Below, one piece after another: positions 16,599-25,112 of a DNA stretch of 64,000 nucleotides. Each line of letters starts with the position of its first letter. The first letter of the stretch is position 1. The notes under the pieces are model-generated. The model was not told where the DNA came from. It made no database searches and was given only the letters and a program-made list of their open reading frames with translations. The stretch comes from Chloroflexota bacterium. GTDB taxonomy: Bacteria; Chloroflexota; Dehalococcoidia; Lucifugimonadales; UBA1127. The stretch lies in NCBI GenBank assembly GCA_026713825.1, contig JAPONS010000071.1:1-64000 (forward strand). Reading direction: 5' to 3'. The position numbers and the translations under genes are program-made.

Positions 16599-19500
16599 GC
16601 GCGGTACATGGACTCGTAATGCCGGCGGACGATGGGGTGTTCGCTGTAGTCGGCCTCCTCAAAGCGGGATATCAGCTCATCCAGGGGCTTCTGGGGCACG
16701 GGCAACTCCCGGGACACGAGCAACAGCTCGACTTCCCGAGGCGTCATCTGGTCAACGGACGTGTTGGTCCTGTTCGCCGCCCATTGCAGGAAGGCGTTGT
16801 ACAGCCGGACGATCTCCTCCCGGAAGTCCACGACGCGGAAAGTCCTGGAATCACTGGCCGGTAGGCAAGCCTGGTTCCCCGCAAGCTCCGCCGCAACCTG
16901 GTATTCGCCTGTATCGCTCGCTGTCCATTGGAGCGTGCTGGTCCCGTCGTCGCCCGCGACAAGCGACTGCGGCGGCTCGCCGGCCACGGACGCTTGGACC
17001 TCCGCCCCGGCGATGGGAACCCCATCACGGTCCGCGGCCGTTACGGAGACATCCACGTCCTCGCCGACTCCCCACACGTCCGGGATGTCCGCGGCAGGCT
17101 TGGCAAACGTTATGGTGAGCGCAACTCGGGTACGGGTCTCCGCCGAATCCTCATCCTTGACGTCTTCAACGCCGTCCCTCAGGGCTTCCTCGGAGACCGT
17201 CGCATCCTCGCGGCGCCGGGTGAGGACTCTCGGCAGCGGCACCAGGCGCATTCTGCTGCCCGCATAGCCGGCAACGGCAAGGGCGGCGGCGGCGCCGGGT
17301 GCGCCGGCCCACAGAAGCCAGTTGAATCCCCAAGGAGTCACCGGCACGCCGATGAAGTAGGTGAGGGGCATGTGCCGTTCGTCACCGTCATAGGTGAACG
17401 TGAGGGGGAGGGTAAGGGCCTCCTCGTCGTCCGGCACAGCGACTTCCAGCAGCGCGGCGCCGAGCCCGTCCGTGGTCAGTTGCGTTCCATCGTCCAAACG
17501 CAGACCGGCATTGCGAATGCTTCTCCGCCTGTCGTCCAGCAGTCGGACTTCCAGTTCCGCCAACTCACCGGGCCGCAGCTTGTCCATGGGGGTAACGGTA
17601 ACGCGGACGGCGGACTTTACCATGAAGGACGCGCTCGCGCTGACATCGAGGCCGGGAGCGGCGACCGTCAACTCGCCGGCCCCCAGCGGGGCGCTATCGG
17701 GCACCCGGTGGGTGTAGGAGAAGGTGCCCGTGGCGTCGGCCTGCACGGCGTCGCCCTCCACTGTCAATTCGATGCCCGACGCGGGGCGGGCGCCGAGCAG
17801 CGCTGTGCCGCGCAGCGTGACGGTATCGCCGCGCGCCACCGGCTCCAGCGGCTCCAGCAGAAGCCGCGGGACACCGACAACCACGTCGGTTGCGGCGGAG
17901 CTCGCCGCCAGGTGGTCGGTTCCGGAGAATGCGACCTCCACGACAAGCGGCGACTCATGGGCCGACTCCGATGCGGTCTCATCGAACAGCGCGACGGTCT
18001 CCCATCTGAAGCTGCCGTCGACGCCGGTCGTGAGGGTGAGCGGGATGTCTCCGACAACCTCCATCCGGGCGTCCCGCACGGGTTGCCCGTTGACGTCCCG
18101 CAGGGTCCCGGACACGGTGAGGCTCTCGCCGTCCCTGACGATGGCGGGCGCTTCCAGGCTGATCCACGTGGGCGCCAGCACGGAAAAGGTTAGGCGGGCG
18201 GAACTCGGGACGATGAAGTCGGCGCCGGGATACAGGACGGAGAGCGAGTGGGGCCCCGTCTGGAAGAAGGCTTCATGACGGTACTGAAATGCGCCGTCAT
18301 CGTCCGTGGTCACCGCGGCAAGCTCCTCCCCCGCGGCGTCGACGATCCTCAGCGTCGATTGACCGATGGGCGAGCCGTCGGCTTTGGCGAGGCGTCCGGC
18401 AAAACCGCCTCCGTCGCCGAGCTCGACTGTGCTGGGCCCCCCCAACGTGAGGAGCGCGGCCTCCCGCACAGCCACCCGCGCGATGGCCTGGGAGGCGAGG
18501 ATGGGGCCGTCGCCGGCATAGCCGGCGCGAACGGTGAAAGGCCCCGGCTCGTCGAGGATGCTCACGAGATCGAAGGCCCCATCCGCGTCTGTGGAGACCT
18601 GCTTCACAGGGAGATCGCCAACGCGGACTACGATGCTCCGGCCGGTAAGCGGCTCGCCGCGCACACCGCGCAGCGTTCCGGTGATGCGGAACTCTTCACC
18701 AACCTCCACGGAGACAGAGACATCGACGGCGGTCTCCGTGGGGAGCGTCACCTCGAAGTCGATGCGCGCTCTGTTGTCCAGCAGGAACGCCTGCCCTTTC
18801 AGCTCCACCTCAACCCAGTGGGGACCGGGGTCCGCGAAGGCCCGGGTGAACGTGAAGCGGCCGAAGTCGTCAGTCATGACGGGGTCCACGGCGCTGCCGT
18901 TCACTGCGACCGTAATTTCACGGTTTGACGCGCCTCGCCCGGTGTCCTCACTGAGCTTGCCCGTGAACACGGCTCCAACGTCCACCGGGATACTGGACGG
19001 GCCGGTCAATTGGAGGCCGGTCCCGGAATACACCGTGAGGTCAGGGTCGCTCCATGACTCATTAAAGCTGTCGTTCTCCACGGCGCGGGCCAGCAGCTGC
19101 CAGCCGCCCACCTCCAGGGACGGCGGCAATTGCACCTCCACGTCGTACCGGCCTTGGCGCGTCACCGTTTCGCCGATCTTCACGCCGCCATGCTCCTTGG
19201 TCTCGTTCACGTAGATCTCGACCTTCATGCCGTCGACAAACCTGCCGGTCGCGGTGTTCACCCAGCCGCCCACGGTGAAGGGCTGCTGTCTCCTGACGTC
19301 CGACGGCGACTGCGTGATAGTGGTGATGGTATCCAGCGGGCGGACGGGAATCTCCGGAACTTCGTCTTCCTCTTCCGCCAGCCGCGACGGCGCGGCGCCC
19401 GACGCAGTGGGCTCAAAGCTGATCCATCCCAGGCCTTCAAACGCCACTTCTGCCCACTGGTGGGCCTGCCAGGCATACACCGTCTGGATATCCGGGGTAG

Positions 19501-22500
19501 GGTTGATGACAAAGCCGGACACCACCCTTGCAGGAATGCCGATGGAGCGGGCCATGACCACAAAGACGCTGCTGAACACCCCGCAGGTGCCCTCCTTGTG
19601 GTCAAAGAGGAACCAATCGACGGGATCGCGTCCTTGCGGCAAGACATCCTCAGGGCCGTCGGCCAGTCGGTAGGGAAAGGTGGTGCTCAGGTACCGTTCC
19701 AGCGCCTTGGCCTTCTCATATGTCGACCGGTACTCTGCCGTTACCTCCAGCGCTAGCTCTCGAATGCGTTCCGGCATATCCGGTGGAAGCTGTAGGTACG
19801 TCGGATCCCTGGCGGCGAGGGCGCGGACGAGATATTCATCGGAAAAGCTCAGCGCATGCGACGTCCATTTGTATGCCGGGACAGTCTCACTGGACCGGAA
19901 TGTCCTGCTATAGGGGCGGTGCGCTCCCCGGAGCGAGATCGTTTGCAGGCCATTGGCAACCGGCACCACGCCGGGAAAAATGACGGCATCGTCCTGGATC
20001 GGAAACAGCGTAATCTCGTCTCTCCGTGACCTGTACTCCCACGGGTCTAGCCCTATGAACCCGAACAGAGAGGCATGACTCCGCCTCTCGAAGGGCACGT
20101 TTCTGAACTGGCTATCCGTGCTTGCATACTCCGCCCACACTGCATCGGGGACAACGGCGCCCAGAAGGATTCTTACGTCCACCGGGTCCAGTTGCCGCCA
20201 TCCGCCGTTCTCATACACGTCTCCCGTTGCCATACGCAAGTGGCCGGTGTTGGCGGCGCCAGCGACTTTGAATACCCGGCCCATAGGGAATTCCGATACC
20301 TGTGCGGTTGTGGTGCCTCCCGCAAAAGCCAGGTCCTCGCCGTCTTCCACAATCGCCGCGCCGTTCTCCAGCCGCACCACTTCCGCGCCTGATTCCTCCA
20401 ACGCCCGCAAGGCCTCCTCTAGCTCCTCCGGGTCACCCGTGGGCAGTCCTGCATCCGCCGCCCGCGCCTGCGGCCCGCCGGGGGTCGGTTCGAAGGCGAC
20501 CCAGCCGAGCCCCTCAAACGCCACCTCTGCCCATTGGTGGGCCTGGTCCGTGGAGACGGTCTGGCTGAAGGGCGTGGCGCTGATGGCCCAGCCCGAGACG
20601 ACCCTGGCGGGAAGTCCGATTGCGCGGGCAAGGAAGACGAACGCGCTGCTGAAGTTGCCGCATGTCCCCTCCTGTTCCACAAAGAGGAACCGCTCAACGG
20701 GATCTTGCACGTCGGGAGCCTTCAGTGCGTCTGATTTGTTTGCAAAGGCATAGTCATAGTTGGTCCGCAGATAGTCGGCGATCGCTTTGGCCTGGGCGTA
20801 GGGCGTCGGGTGACCAGCGGTGATTTGCGCGGCGAGGTCAAAGACTGGCCCGGTGCGCGCCCACTCCGGCAGGCTGGTGTACGGAGAATTGATTGGGACG
20901 GCTGCTTTGTCCGCCGACCGCAACTGCTCCTCGGAATAGCGATGGACCGCCGCGGTCCATGAGTAGCTCCTGACAGGGTATTCAAGCGCGAAAACACCGC
21001 TCTCCGGCAAGAACGTTCCGGGGACCTCCACCCTCTCCAGGTGCGCTGACGTCGGCACCAAGCCGGCCAGGACTCGTAGACTCACGATGGATGGGGGAGG
21101 TACGGGCACGACAGTGATGGTGTCCTGGTAAAGGATGTGGGGAGCGACGCTTGGCGAGATGGCCCCGTGCTGTACCTGCTGGTTGGACGAGTGCCGCAGC
21201 CGCGTCTGTGGTGCAGCAAGCCACTGCCCATCAACGTAGATGGCGCCGACTGCCGATCGCAGCAGTGTCGTGGATCTCGCGCCTGTCACCTGGAAGACGC
21301 CTTCCTTTTCCGGTCCCGCGCTTCGGAACGCAGTAGCGTCCGGGATGACCCCTACCAGATCCCCAAAACGGAGAATGCCCGCTCCGTTCTCCAGCCGGGT
21401 TATGGGGCCGTAGTTGTCCAGCGCTTCCCGGGCGGCGTTGCGGACCAACTCATCGGGGTCGCTTGACGCTATAGTAAGAGCGGGAACTGCGTTCAAACTA
21501 TGACGCGACCCTAACACCTCTGCGGCGGCGGCTCGCAGCGCAGGGTCAGGGTTATCCAGCAGGGTTGCCGCCAGGACGCTGGTCTCCCACCTGGCCAGCG
21601 CTTTCCTGGCAGCGCTCTGGACGCTCTGCTCTGGGTCGGTTGTCAAGACGTCCAACAGAGGCGGCAGGGTAACGGCCACCTGAAGCTCTCCCATCGTCTG
21701 CGCAGCGGCGGTGCGGACATCCGTGTCGGGGTCGGTGCGGAGCACGGCAACCAGGCCCTCCGCAGTCCAGCGTGCCTTCCGCTCGCCGAGTCCGAGAACG
21801 GAGACCTCCCGGACGACAGCTTCTTCATCAGCAAGCGCCGCGTCCAGCAGTCCTTGCTCAGCCTTCTCGCCGCCGATCTGCACCAGGGCCCCCGCTGACG
21901 CTAAGCGGACCCGTGCTTCCATGTCGGTGGACAGGGCCTGGCGAAGCGCCTCCACGACCCTGTACGTTCCGGCCAGCCTGAGGCCGTTTGCCGCGGCCTC
22001 GCGGACGACCGGGTCCTCGTGGTTCAGGAGCAGCCGGATCAGCTCGTCGACACCGATCTTGTGGATCGCGGTTTCGGCGGCCAGCCGGACCGCCAGCGAC
22101 TCGTCGCTTTCTGCGGCTTCGATCAGTGCGGGCAGCGCCTCCGGTTCATCGAGATCGCCCAGGGACTCGGCAGCCTCCTCCCTGGCCTTCGCGTCGTCAC
22201 TGGATTCCAACTCCTCCACCAGGGTTGGGAGTGGTTCAGCTTCCGTTTCAGGGGGGAAGGCGTCTATAAGGGTTGGGTCGAAGCGCACCCATCCGATGCC
22301 GTGCAGCGCGATTTCCGCCCATTGGTGCGCCTGGTCGGCGTTGACAACCTGGGGTCCCGCAGCAGCTTCAATGGCCCAACCGGCCACGACCCTCGCCGGG
22401 ATGCCCGCAGCCCGGGCCAATATGGCGAATGCGCTGCTGAAATGGCTGCTGTCTCCCCAGCGGCGCTCAAAGAGGAACCAGTCGACCGGGTCATGCCCGG

Positions 22501-22699
22501 CGGGGCGCTCTCTGGCGACCCCTCCATCCTCCGGTTTGGCGTACGCAAAGTTCTCCCGCAAATACGAGTGAATCCGGATAGCCCGAATGTACGGGGACTC
22601 GTCCGTATCGAACTGCCCGGCAAGCTCCAGCACGCGGGACGGGAGGTCTTCCGGCAACTGAAGGTAGGCGGAATCAGCGGCGGGAGCGGCCGCGAACAT
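16574..22699 (-). CDS. Giant transglutaminase protein body: 3 TGase modules, HEAT repeats, Ig-like domains, DUF4129
   Basis: The first ATG after an in-frame TAG (22730-22732) is at 22697-22699, giving 2041 residues, but the frame is continuous with the upstream 402-residue product. Layout: TGase module 1 (to about 145) with Ser84 where Cys is expected, His125 and Asp141; HEAT-like repeats (about 165-430); beta domain; TGase 2 with Cys680, His721, Glu737; beta domain; TGase 3 with Cys1039, His1080, Glu1096; a run of Ig-like beta domains (about 1120-1750); one membrane helix (about 1785-1805); another Ig-like domain; and a C-terminal DUF4129-like helical region. TgpA relatives are extracytoplasmic, membrane-anchored transglutaminase or protease-like enzymes. 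Without the upstream head this product has no export signal. Confidence 0.85.
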   Translation of the reverse strand: MFAAAPAADSAYLQLPEDLPSRVLELAGQFDTDESPYIRAIRIHSYLRENFAYAKPEDGGVARERPAGHDPVDWFLFERRWGDSSHFSSAFAILARAAGIPARVVAGWAIEAAAGPQVVNADQAHQWAEIALHGIGWVRFDPTLIDAFPPETEAEPLPTLVEELESSDDAKAREEAAESLGDLDEPEALPALIEAAESDESLAVRLAAETAIHKIGVDELIRLLLNHEDPVVREAAANGLRLAGTYRVVEALRQALSTDMEARVRLASAGALVQIGGEKAEQGLLDAALADEEAVVREVSVLGLGERKARWTAEGLVAVLRTDPDTDVRTAAAQTMGELQVAVTLPPLLDVLTTDPEQSVQSAARKALARWETSVLAATLLDNPDPALRAAAAEVLGSRHSLNAVPALTIASSDPDELVRNAAREALDNYGPITRLENGAGILRFGDLVGVIPDATAFRSAGPEKEGVFQVTGARSTTLLRSAVGAIYVDGQWLAAPQTRLRHSSNQQVQHGAISPSVAPHILYQDTITVVPVPPPSIVSLRVLAGLVPTSAHLERVEVPGTFLPESGVFALEYPVRSYSWTAAVHRYSEEQLRSADKAAVPINSPYTSLPEWARTGPVFDLAAQITAGHPTPYAQAKAIADYLRTNYDYAFANKSDALKAPDVQDPVERFLFVEQEGTCGNFSSAFVFLARAIGLPARVVSGWAISATPFSQTVSTDQAHQWAEVAFEGLGWVAFEPTPGGPQARAADAGLPTGDPEELEEALRALEESGAEVVRLENGAAIVEDGEDLAFAGGTTTAQVSEFPMGRVFKVAGAANTGHLRMATGDVYENGGWRQLDPVDVRILLGAVVPDAVWAEYASTDSQFRNVPFERRSHASLFGFIGLDPWEYRSRRDEITLFPIQDDAVIFPGVVPVANGLQTISLRGAHRPYSRTFRSSETVPAYKWTSHALSFSDEYLVRALAARDPTYLQLPPDMPERIRELALEVTAEYRSTYEKAKALERYLSTTFPYRLADGPEDVLPQGRDPVDWFLFDHKEGTCGVFSSVFVVMARSIGIPARVVSGFVINPTPDIQTVYAWQAHQWAEVAFEGLGWISFEPTASGAAPSRLAEEEDEVPEIPVRPLDTITTITQSPSDVRRQQPFTVGGWVNTATGRFVDGMKVEIYVNETKEHGGVKIGETVTRQGRYDVEVQLPPSLEVGGWQLLARAVENDSFNESWSDPDLTVYSGTGLQLTGPSSIPVDVGAVFTGKLSEDTGRGASNREITVAVNGSAVDPVMTDDFGRFTFTRAFADPGPHWVEVELKGQAFLLDNRARIDFEVTLPTETAVDVSVSVEVGEEFRITGTLRGVRGEPLTGRSIVVRVGDLPVKQVSTDADGAFDLVSILDEPGPFTVRAGYAGDGPILASQAIARVAVREAALLTLGGPSTVELGDGGGFAGRLAKADGSPIGQSTLRIVDAAGEELAAVTTDDDGAFQYRHEAFFQTGPHSLSVLYPGADFIVPSSARLTFSVLAPTWISLEAPAIVRDGESLTVSGTLRDVNGQPVRDARMEVVGDIPLTLTTGVDGSFRWETVALFDETASESAHESPLVVEVAFSGTDHLAASSAATDVVVGVPRLLLEPLEPVARGDTVTLRGTALLGARPASGIELTVEGDAVQADATGTFSYTHRVPDSAPLGAGELTVAAPGLDVSASASFMVKSAVRVTVTPMDKLRPGELAELEVRLLDDRRRSIRNAGLRLDDGTQLTTDGLGAALLEVAVPDDEEALTLPLTFTYDGDERHMPLTYFIGVPVTPWGFNWLLWAGAPGAAAALAVAGYAGSRMRLVPLPRVLTRRREDATVSEEALRDGVEDVKDEDSAETRTRVALTITFAKPAADIPDVWGVGEDVDVSVTAADRDGVPIAGAEVQASVAGEPPQSLVAGDDGTSTLQWTASDTGEYQVAAELAGNQACLPASDSRTFRVVDFREEIVRLYNAFLQWAANRTNTSVDQMTPREVELLLVSRELPVPQKPLDELISRFEEADYSEHPIVRRHYESMYRAWHAVVEE

Positions 22700-22729
22700 A
22701 TCGTCTGGCGCAAAGCGGGGGAGGGTGGT

Positions 22730-22732
22730 CTA
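22730..22732 (-). other. In-frame amber codon splitting the transglutaminase reading frame
   Basis: TAG lies between SYRL and TTLPRF. No frameshift is present: coding resumes in the same frame. In the two internal paralogous modules the aligned codon specifies Thr (SYSW-T and AYKW-T). Confidence 0.85.
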
Positions 22733-23938
22733 AAGCCGGTAGCTGCCGGTGGGCGCCGGGACACTCAGGGTGGCGCTGAATGGATGGAAGGAGACCGGGA
22801 CGTCCACCTTGAAGAGGAATTCCGTGCTTGGCACGCTGCCCGCGCTGAACACGCCACCCTCCAAGTATGGGGTGACGACGATCACGTCCGGCACCAGATC
22901 GGCGGGCTCAACGGTCGGGTAGACCAGCAGCGCCCTGTCCAACCGTTCCGGCGGCAGACCGCCCGCATCAGCGGCCCGCAGCTGCTCCAGCGCAGCCAGC
23001 ACGTTGTCGGGCACCAGGCTGTCCTTGTCGGCTGGGAGGAAGCCGGGGTCAACCTGCGTCCAGACCCCGTTTTCATACACGTCGCCCGTCGCGGTCCGGA
23101 GATAGCGGGTGTGGAACGCGCCGGAAACCCAGAACACCGGCAGCGGATCGGGCGATTCCGACAGGTCCGCCGTGACGGATGGGGCGACGACGGCGCTTAC
23201 CCCCGGCGGCTGTGGGGCTTCAGCTTCACCGTGCGTCTCGGGGTCCGGATTCGCTTCCTCAACCAGGGGGGCGTCCGTCCTCTGGTGCCGCTCGATAACG
23301 TCCGTGTACTCGGAAGGCGCTTCGAGCAATGACGGGCGCTCAAAGAGGTACAGGCCGTCCACGGGCCGCGTGTCGAAGAGGCCAACAGCAGAGGCGGCAG
23401 CCAGCCAGGCTATAACGACAAGCGCCAGCGCATACCGGTTGATAAACCCGGCGATGATGAGCGTCAGAAACACCACCGCCACTAGGGCTAGGGCGCCCGA
23501 CTCCAGGAAGGAGCGATAGACCGTGTGCTCGCTGTAGCCGATATCGCGCCCCACGACACCGGAGAAGGCGAGATACGCTCCCGCGCCCGCGATGGCAAGG
23601 GCGCCCAGAGCGCCTGCGGCAAGGGGCAGGGAGGGCCTGAATAGAGCCTTGGCAGGTCGCCGTCCGATCGCCGCAATGAACACCGCAAGGGCCAGGACCA
23701 CGGATACGCCGAGGACCGCCGCTTCAAGCATGCCGACGCCGTTAGGCAGCCCGACGGTTTCTTCCTGAAAGGGAGTCGTCGCAAGAATGTCACCGGGACC
23801 TGAGGAAAGCAGGGAGACCAGGAACTCAAGAAGGAGAAAAAACCCGGCCAACGCCGTCATGAGTATGAGGAGCAGCCTGGCTTGACGCACCAGGGACCTG
23901 GACATCGGCACAGATAGGCTTGTACTCAGCCATTGCAT
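22730..23938 (-). CDS. Membrane head of the TgpA-like transglutaminase protein, ended by an in-frame TAG
   Basis: A 402-residue product with four or five N-terminal helices (about residues 17-210) and then a periplasmic beta domain. That domain contains TRYLRTATGDVYENGVW, matched in the downstream body by LRMATGDVYENGGW. It ends SYRL-TAG. The bases after the TAG continue in the same frame into sequence that aligns without gaps to the equivalent part of module 2 in the next product (SYSWTAAVHRY). So this is probably the front of a single ~2454-residue protein. A second ATG at residue 12 (23905) could be the start. It is the first gene of the operon. Confidence 0.8.
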   Translation of the reverse strand: MQWLSTSLSVPMSRSLVRQARLLLILMTALAGFFLLLEFLVSLLSSGPGDILATTPFQEETVGLPNGVGMLEAAVLGVSVVLALAVFIAAIGRRPAKALFRPSLPLAAGALGALAIAGAGAYLAFSGVVGRDIGYSEHTVYRSFLESGALALVAVVFLTLIIAGFINRYALALVVIAWLAAASAVGLFDTRPVDGLYLFERPSLLEAPSEYTDVIERHQRTDAPLVEEANPDPETHGEAEAPQPPGVSAVVAPSVTADLSESPDPLPVFWVSGAFHTRYLRTATGDVYENGVWTQVDPGFLPADKDSLVPDNVLAALEQLRAADAGGLPPERLDRALLVYPTVEPADLVPDVIVVTPYLEGGVFSAGSVPSTEFLFKVDVPVSFHPFSATLSVPAPTGSYRL

Positions 23939-24069
23939 ATCGAGTCGTCTTCACTCTGCATCCAACTGCCCTGAAGCAGTCCCGCCGGCGCGGGCATCAC
24001 CGCGCGCCGCGCATCCGCCGACGCTGTTGACACAGGCAGGCGATGCGTCATTCGCAGGCACACTCCCTT

Positions 24070-24145
24070 TTCAAGGCGCTTCTCATCTATAGGAGGTCAT
24101 TCTACAACCCCATCGCCGTCACGCCAATGTTGCCCTCAATGGGAG
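24070..24145 (+). mobile_element. IS3-family transposase C-terminal relic (frameshifted)
   Basis: One frame reads LLIYRRSFYNP and, after a one-base shift, HRRHANVAL. Together they match the C-terminal IS3/IS150 transposase pattern Y-I-E-x-F-Y-N-x-x-R-R-H-S. No intact transposase, terminal repeats or target duplication are visible. It lies between the transglutaminase operon and a recombinase relic. Confidence 0.5.
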
Positions 24146-24154
24146 AGCACGGCG

Positions 24155-24399
24155 GTGTCGGCGCGTCGCCACATGCTGAACCAACTCGACACGGTGACGG
24201 CCTACGTGAGGGACATGGCTGCGTTCCTGCGGGAGAGCGGCATCACGGAAACCAAGGCCTTTGTTCGCTCCTTCGTGAAGCAGGTCGCGGTGAGCCCGGC
24301 ACGGGCCGTCATCCACTACACCATTCCTACGCCGTGGGACAGCCCACTGGCAGGGGCGGACGCGGCAGAGGTGGCTTTGGCGGGTGGTGTTATGAGTAC
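24155..24399 (+). pseudogene. C-terminal relic of a large serine recombinase
   Basis: The translated segment with KAFVRSFVKQVAVSPARAV, IHYTIPTP and DSPLAGADAAEVAL matches the C-terminal end of large serine recombinases (site-specific DNA invertase/integrase type). The catalytic N-terminal resolvase domain and the zinc-ribbon region are absent. The frame runs on without its own stop through the tRNA-Glu gene to 24514, which shows the end was lost. It probably marks a decayed integrative element next to tRNA genes. Confidence 0.7.
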
Positions 24400-24408
24400 C
24401 GCAAGCAG

Positions 24409-24485
24409 TGGTGGCGCATACGGGATTCGAACCCGTGGTCTCCGCCTTGAGAGGGCGGTGTCCTTGGCCGCTAGACGAATGCGCC
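24409..24485 (-). tRNA. tRNA-Glu (anticodon CTC)
   Basis: Read on the minus strand the gene begins GGCGCAT and ends ATGCGCC with discriminator A and an encoded CCA (24409-24411). The acceptor stem pairs perfectly over seven base pairs. The anticodon loop is CTCTCAA, giving anticodon CTC. The T arm has GGTTCGAATCC. The tail of a serine recombinase relic abuts its 3' end. Confidence 0.95.
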
Positions 24486-24521
24486 ACGCGGATACGGCCA
24501 ATAATGAAGTCTGACATGACA

Positions 24522-24551
24522 AGTATAGCGCACCCACTTGAGGCGTGTCAG
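24522..24551 (-). promoter_or_regulatory. Promoter for tRNA-Glu
   Basis: On the minus strand CTGACA (24546-24551) and TATACT (24522-24527) are spaced by 18 bp, about 37 bases before the tRNA 5' end. Confidence 0.55.
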
Positions 24552-24576
24552 CATCCGTCGCTCCCAACTGTCTCGG

Positions 24577-24605
24577 TTGAGGGCGGCCACCTGTTCCCGT
24601 ACAAT
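24577..24605 (+). promoter_or_regulatory. Promoter for tRNA-Leu
   Basis: TTGAGG (24577-24582) and TACAAT (24600-24605) are separated by 17 bp, ending 15 bases before the tRNA 5' end. Confidence 0.55.
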
Positions 24606-24619
24606 TGAATTGCTCCCTG

Positions 24620-24705
24620 GCCGAAGTGGCGGAATGGAAGACGCGGCGGACTCAAAATCCGCTGCCCGCGAGGGCGTGTGGGTTCGACTCCCTCCTTCGG
24701 CACCA
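24620..24705 (+). tRNA. tRNA-Leu (anticodon CAA)
   Basis: The gene begins GCCGAAG and ends CTTCGGC, discriminator A, encoded CCA. The anticodon stem GCGGA/TCCGC encloses the loop CTCAAAA, giving anticodon CAA. A long variable arm (about CTGCCCGCGAGGGCGT) identifies a class II tRNA, as expected for leucine. Confidence 0.95.
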
Positions 24706-24794
24706 TTGCACTTGCGCCTGATCCCTTCCCCCTTGATGGCGGAAGGGTAGAGCCTGCCCCGTACGTGATACGGAGATGGGGGTGCGCGACCGCC

Positions 24795-25049
24795 ATGGCC
24801 GACATGCAAGACGCCTTCAACCTCGCCCGCGCCATCGACGGCCGGCTGGCGTTGGCTGACGAAACCGCCACGGAGCAGGCTGTCGACGACTTCCGGGAAG
24901 CCCTCTACGACTACCGCGCCGATGGCGACCTCGACACCTTCCTGGAACGCTGTGCCGCGCTGCTCGCGGAGACCGGTGGTGCGCTCGGTGGACCCGGCGT
25001 CGCGGGCCGTTGCTTCCGCGCGCTCGATTCGGTGTTCAGCAGCGGGTAG
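24795..25049 (+). CDS. Small hypothetical protein
   Basis: An 84-residue product from the ATG at 24795. The open frame extends upstream into the tRNA, so this ATG is the first plausible start. The sequence is acidic and helix-prone (AFNLARAIDGRLAL, VDDFREALYDY, LDTFLERCAALL) with no recognised domain. It lies 63 bases upstream of the DUF362 gene on the same strand. It may be real because codon use is regular, but there is no homology support. Confidence 0.45.
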   Translation: MADMQDAFNLARAIDGRLALADETATEQAVDDFREALYDYRADGDLDTFLERCAALLAETGGALGGPGVAGRCFRALDSVFSSG

Positions 25050-25112
25050 TCCGTTACACATTGACTTGGGAAGCGCGCGCGTGACCTCCAATTCCTGGGG
25101 TACACTGTTTCT

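Noticed and set aside
24155-24514. 119-residue protein through tRNA-Glu
   Set aside because: The 5' part is a recombinase tail, but the frame then runs into the tRNA, so it is not an intact gene.
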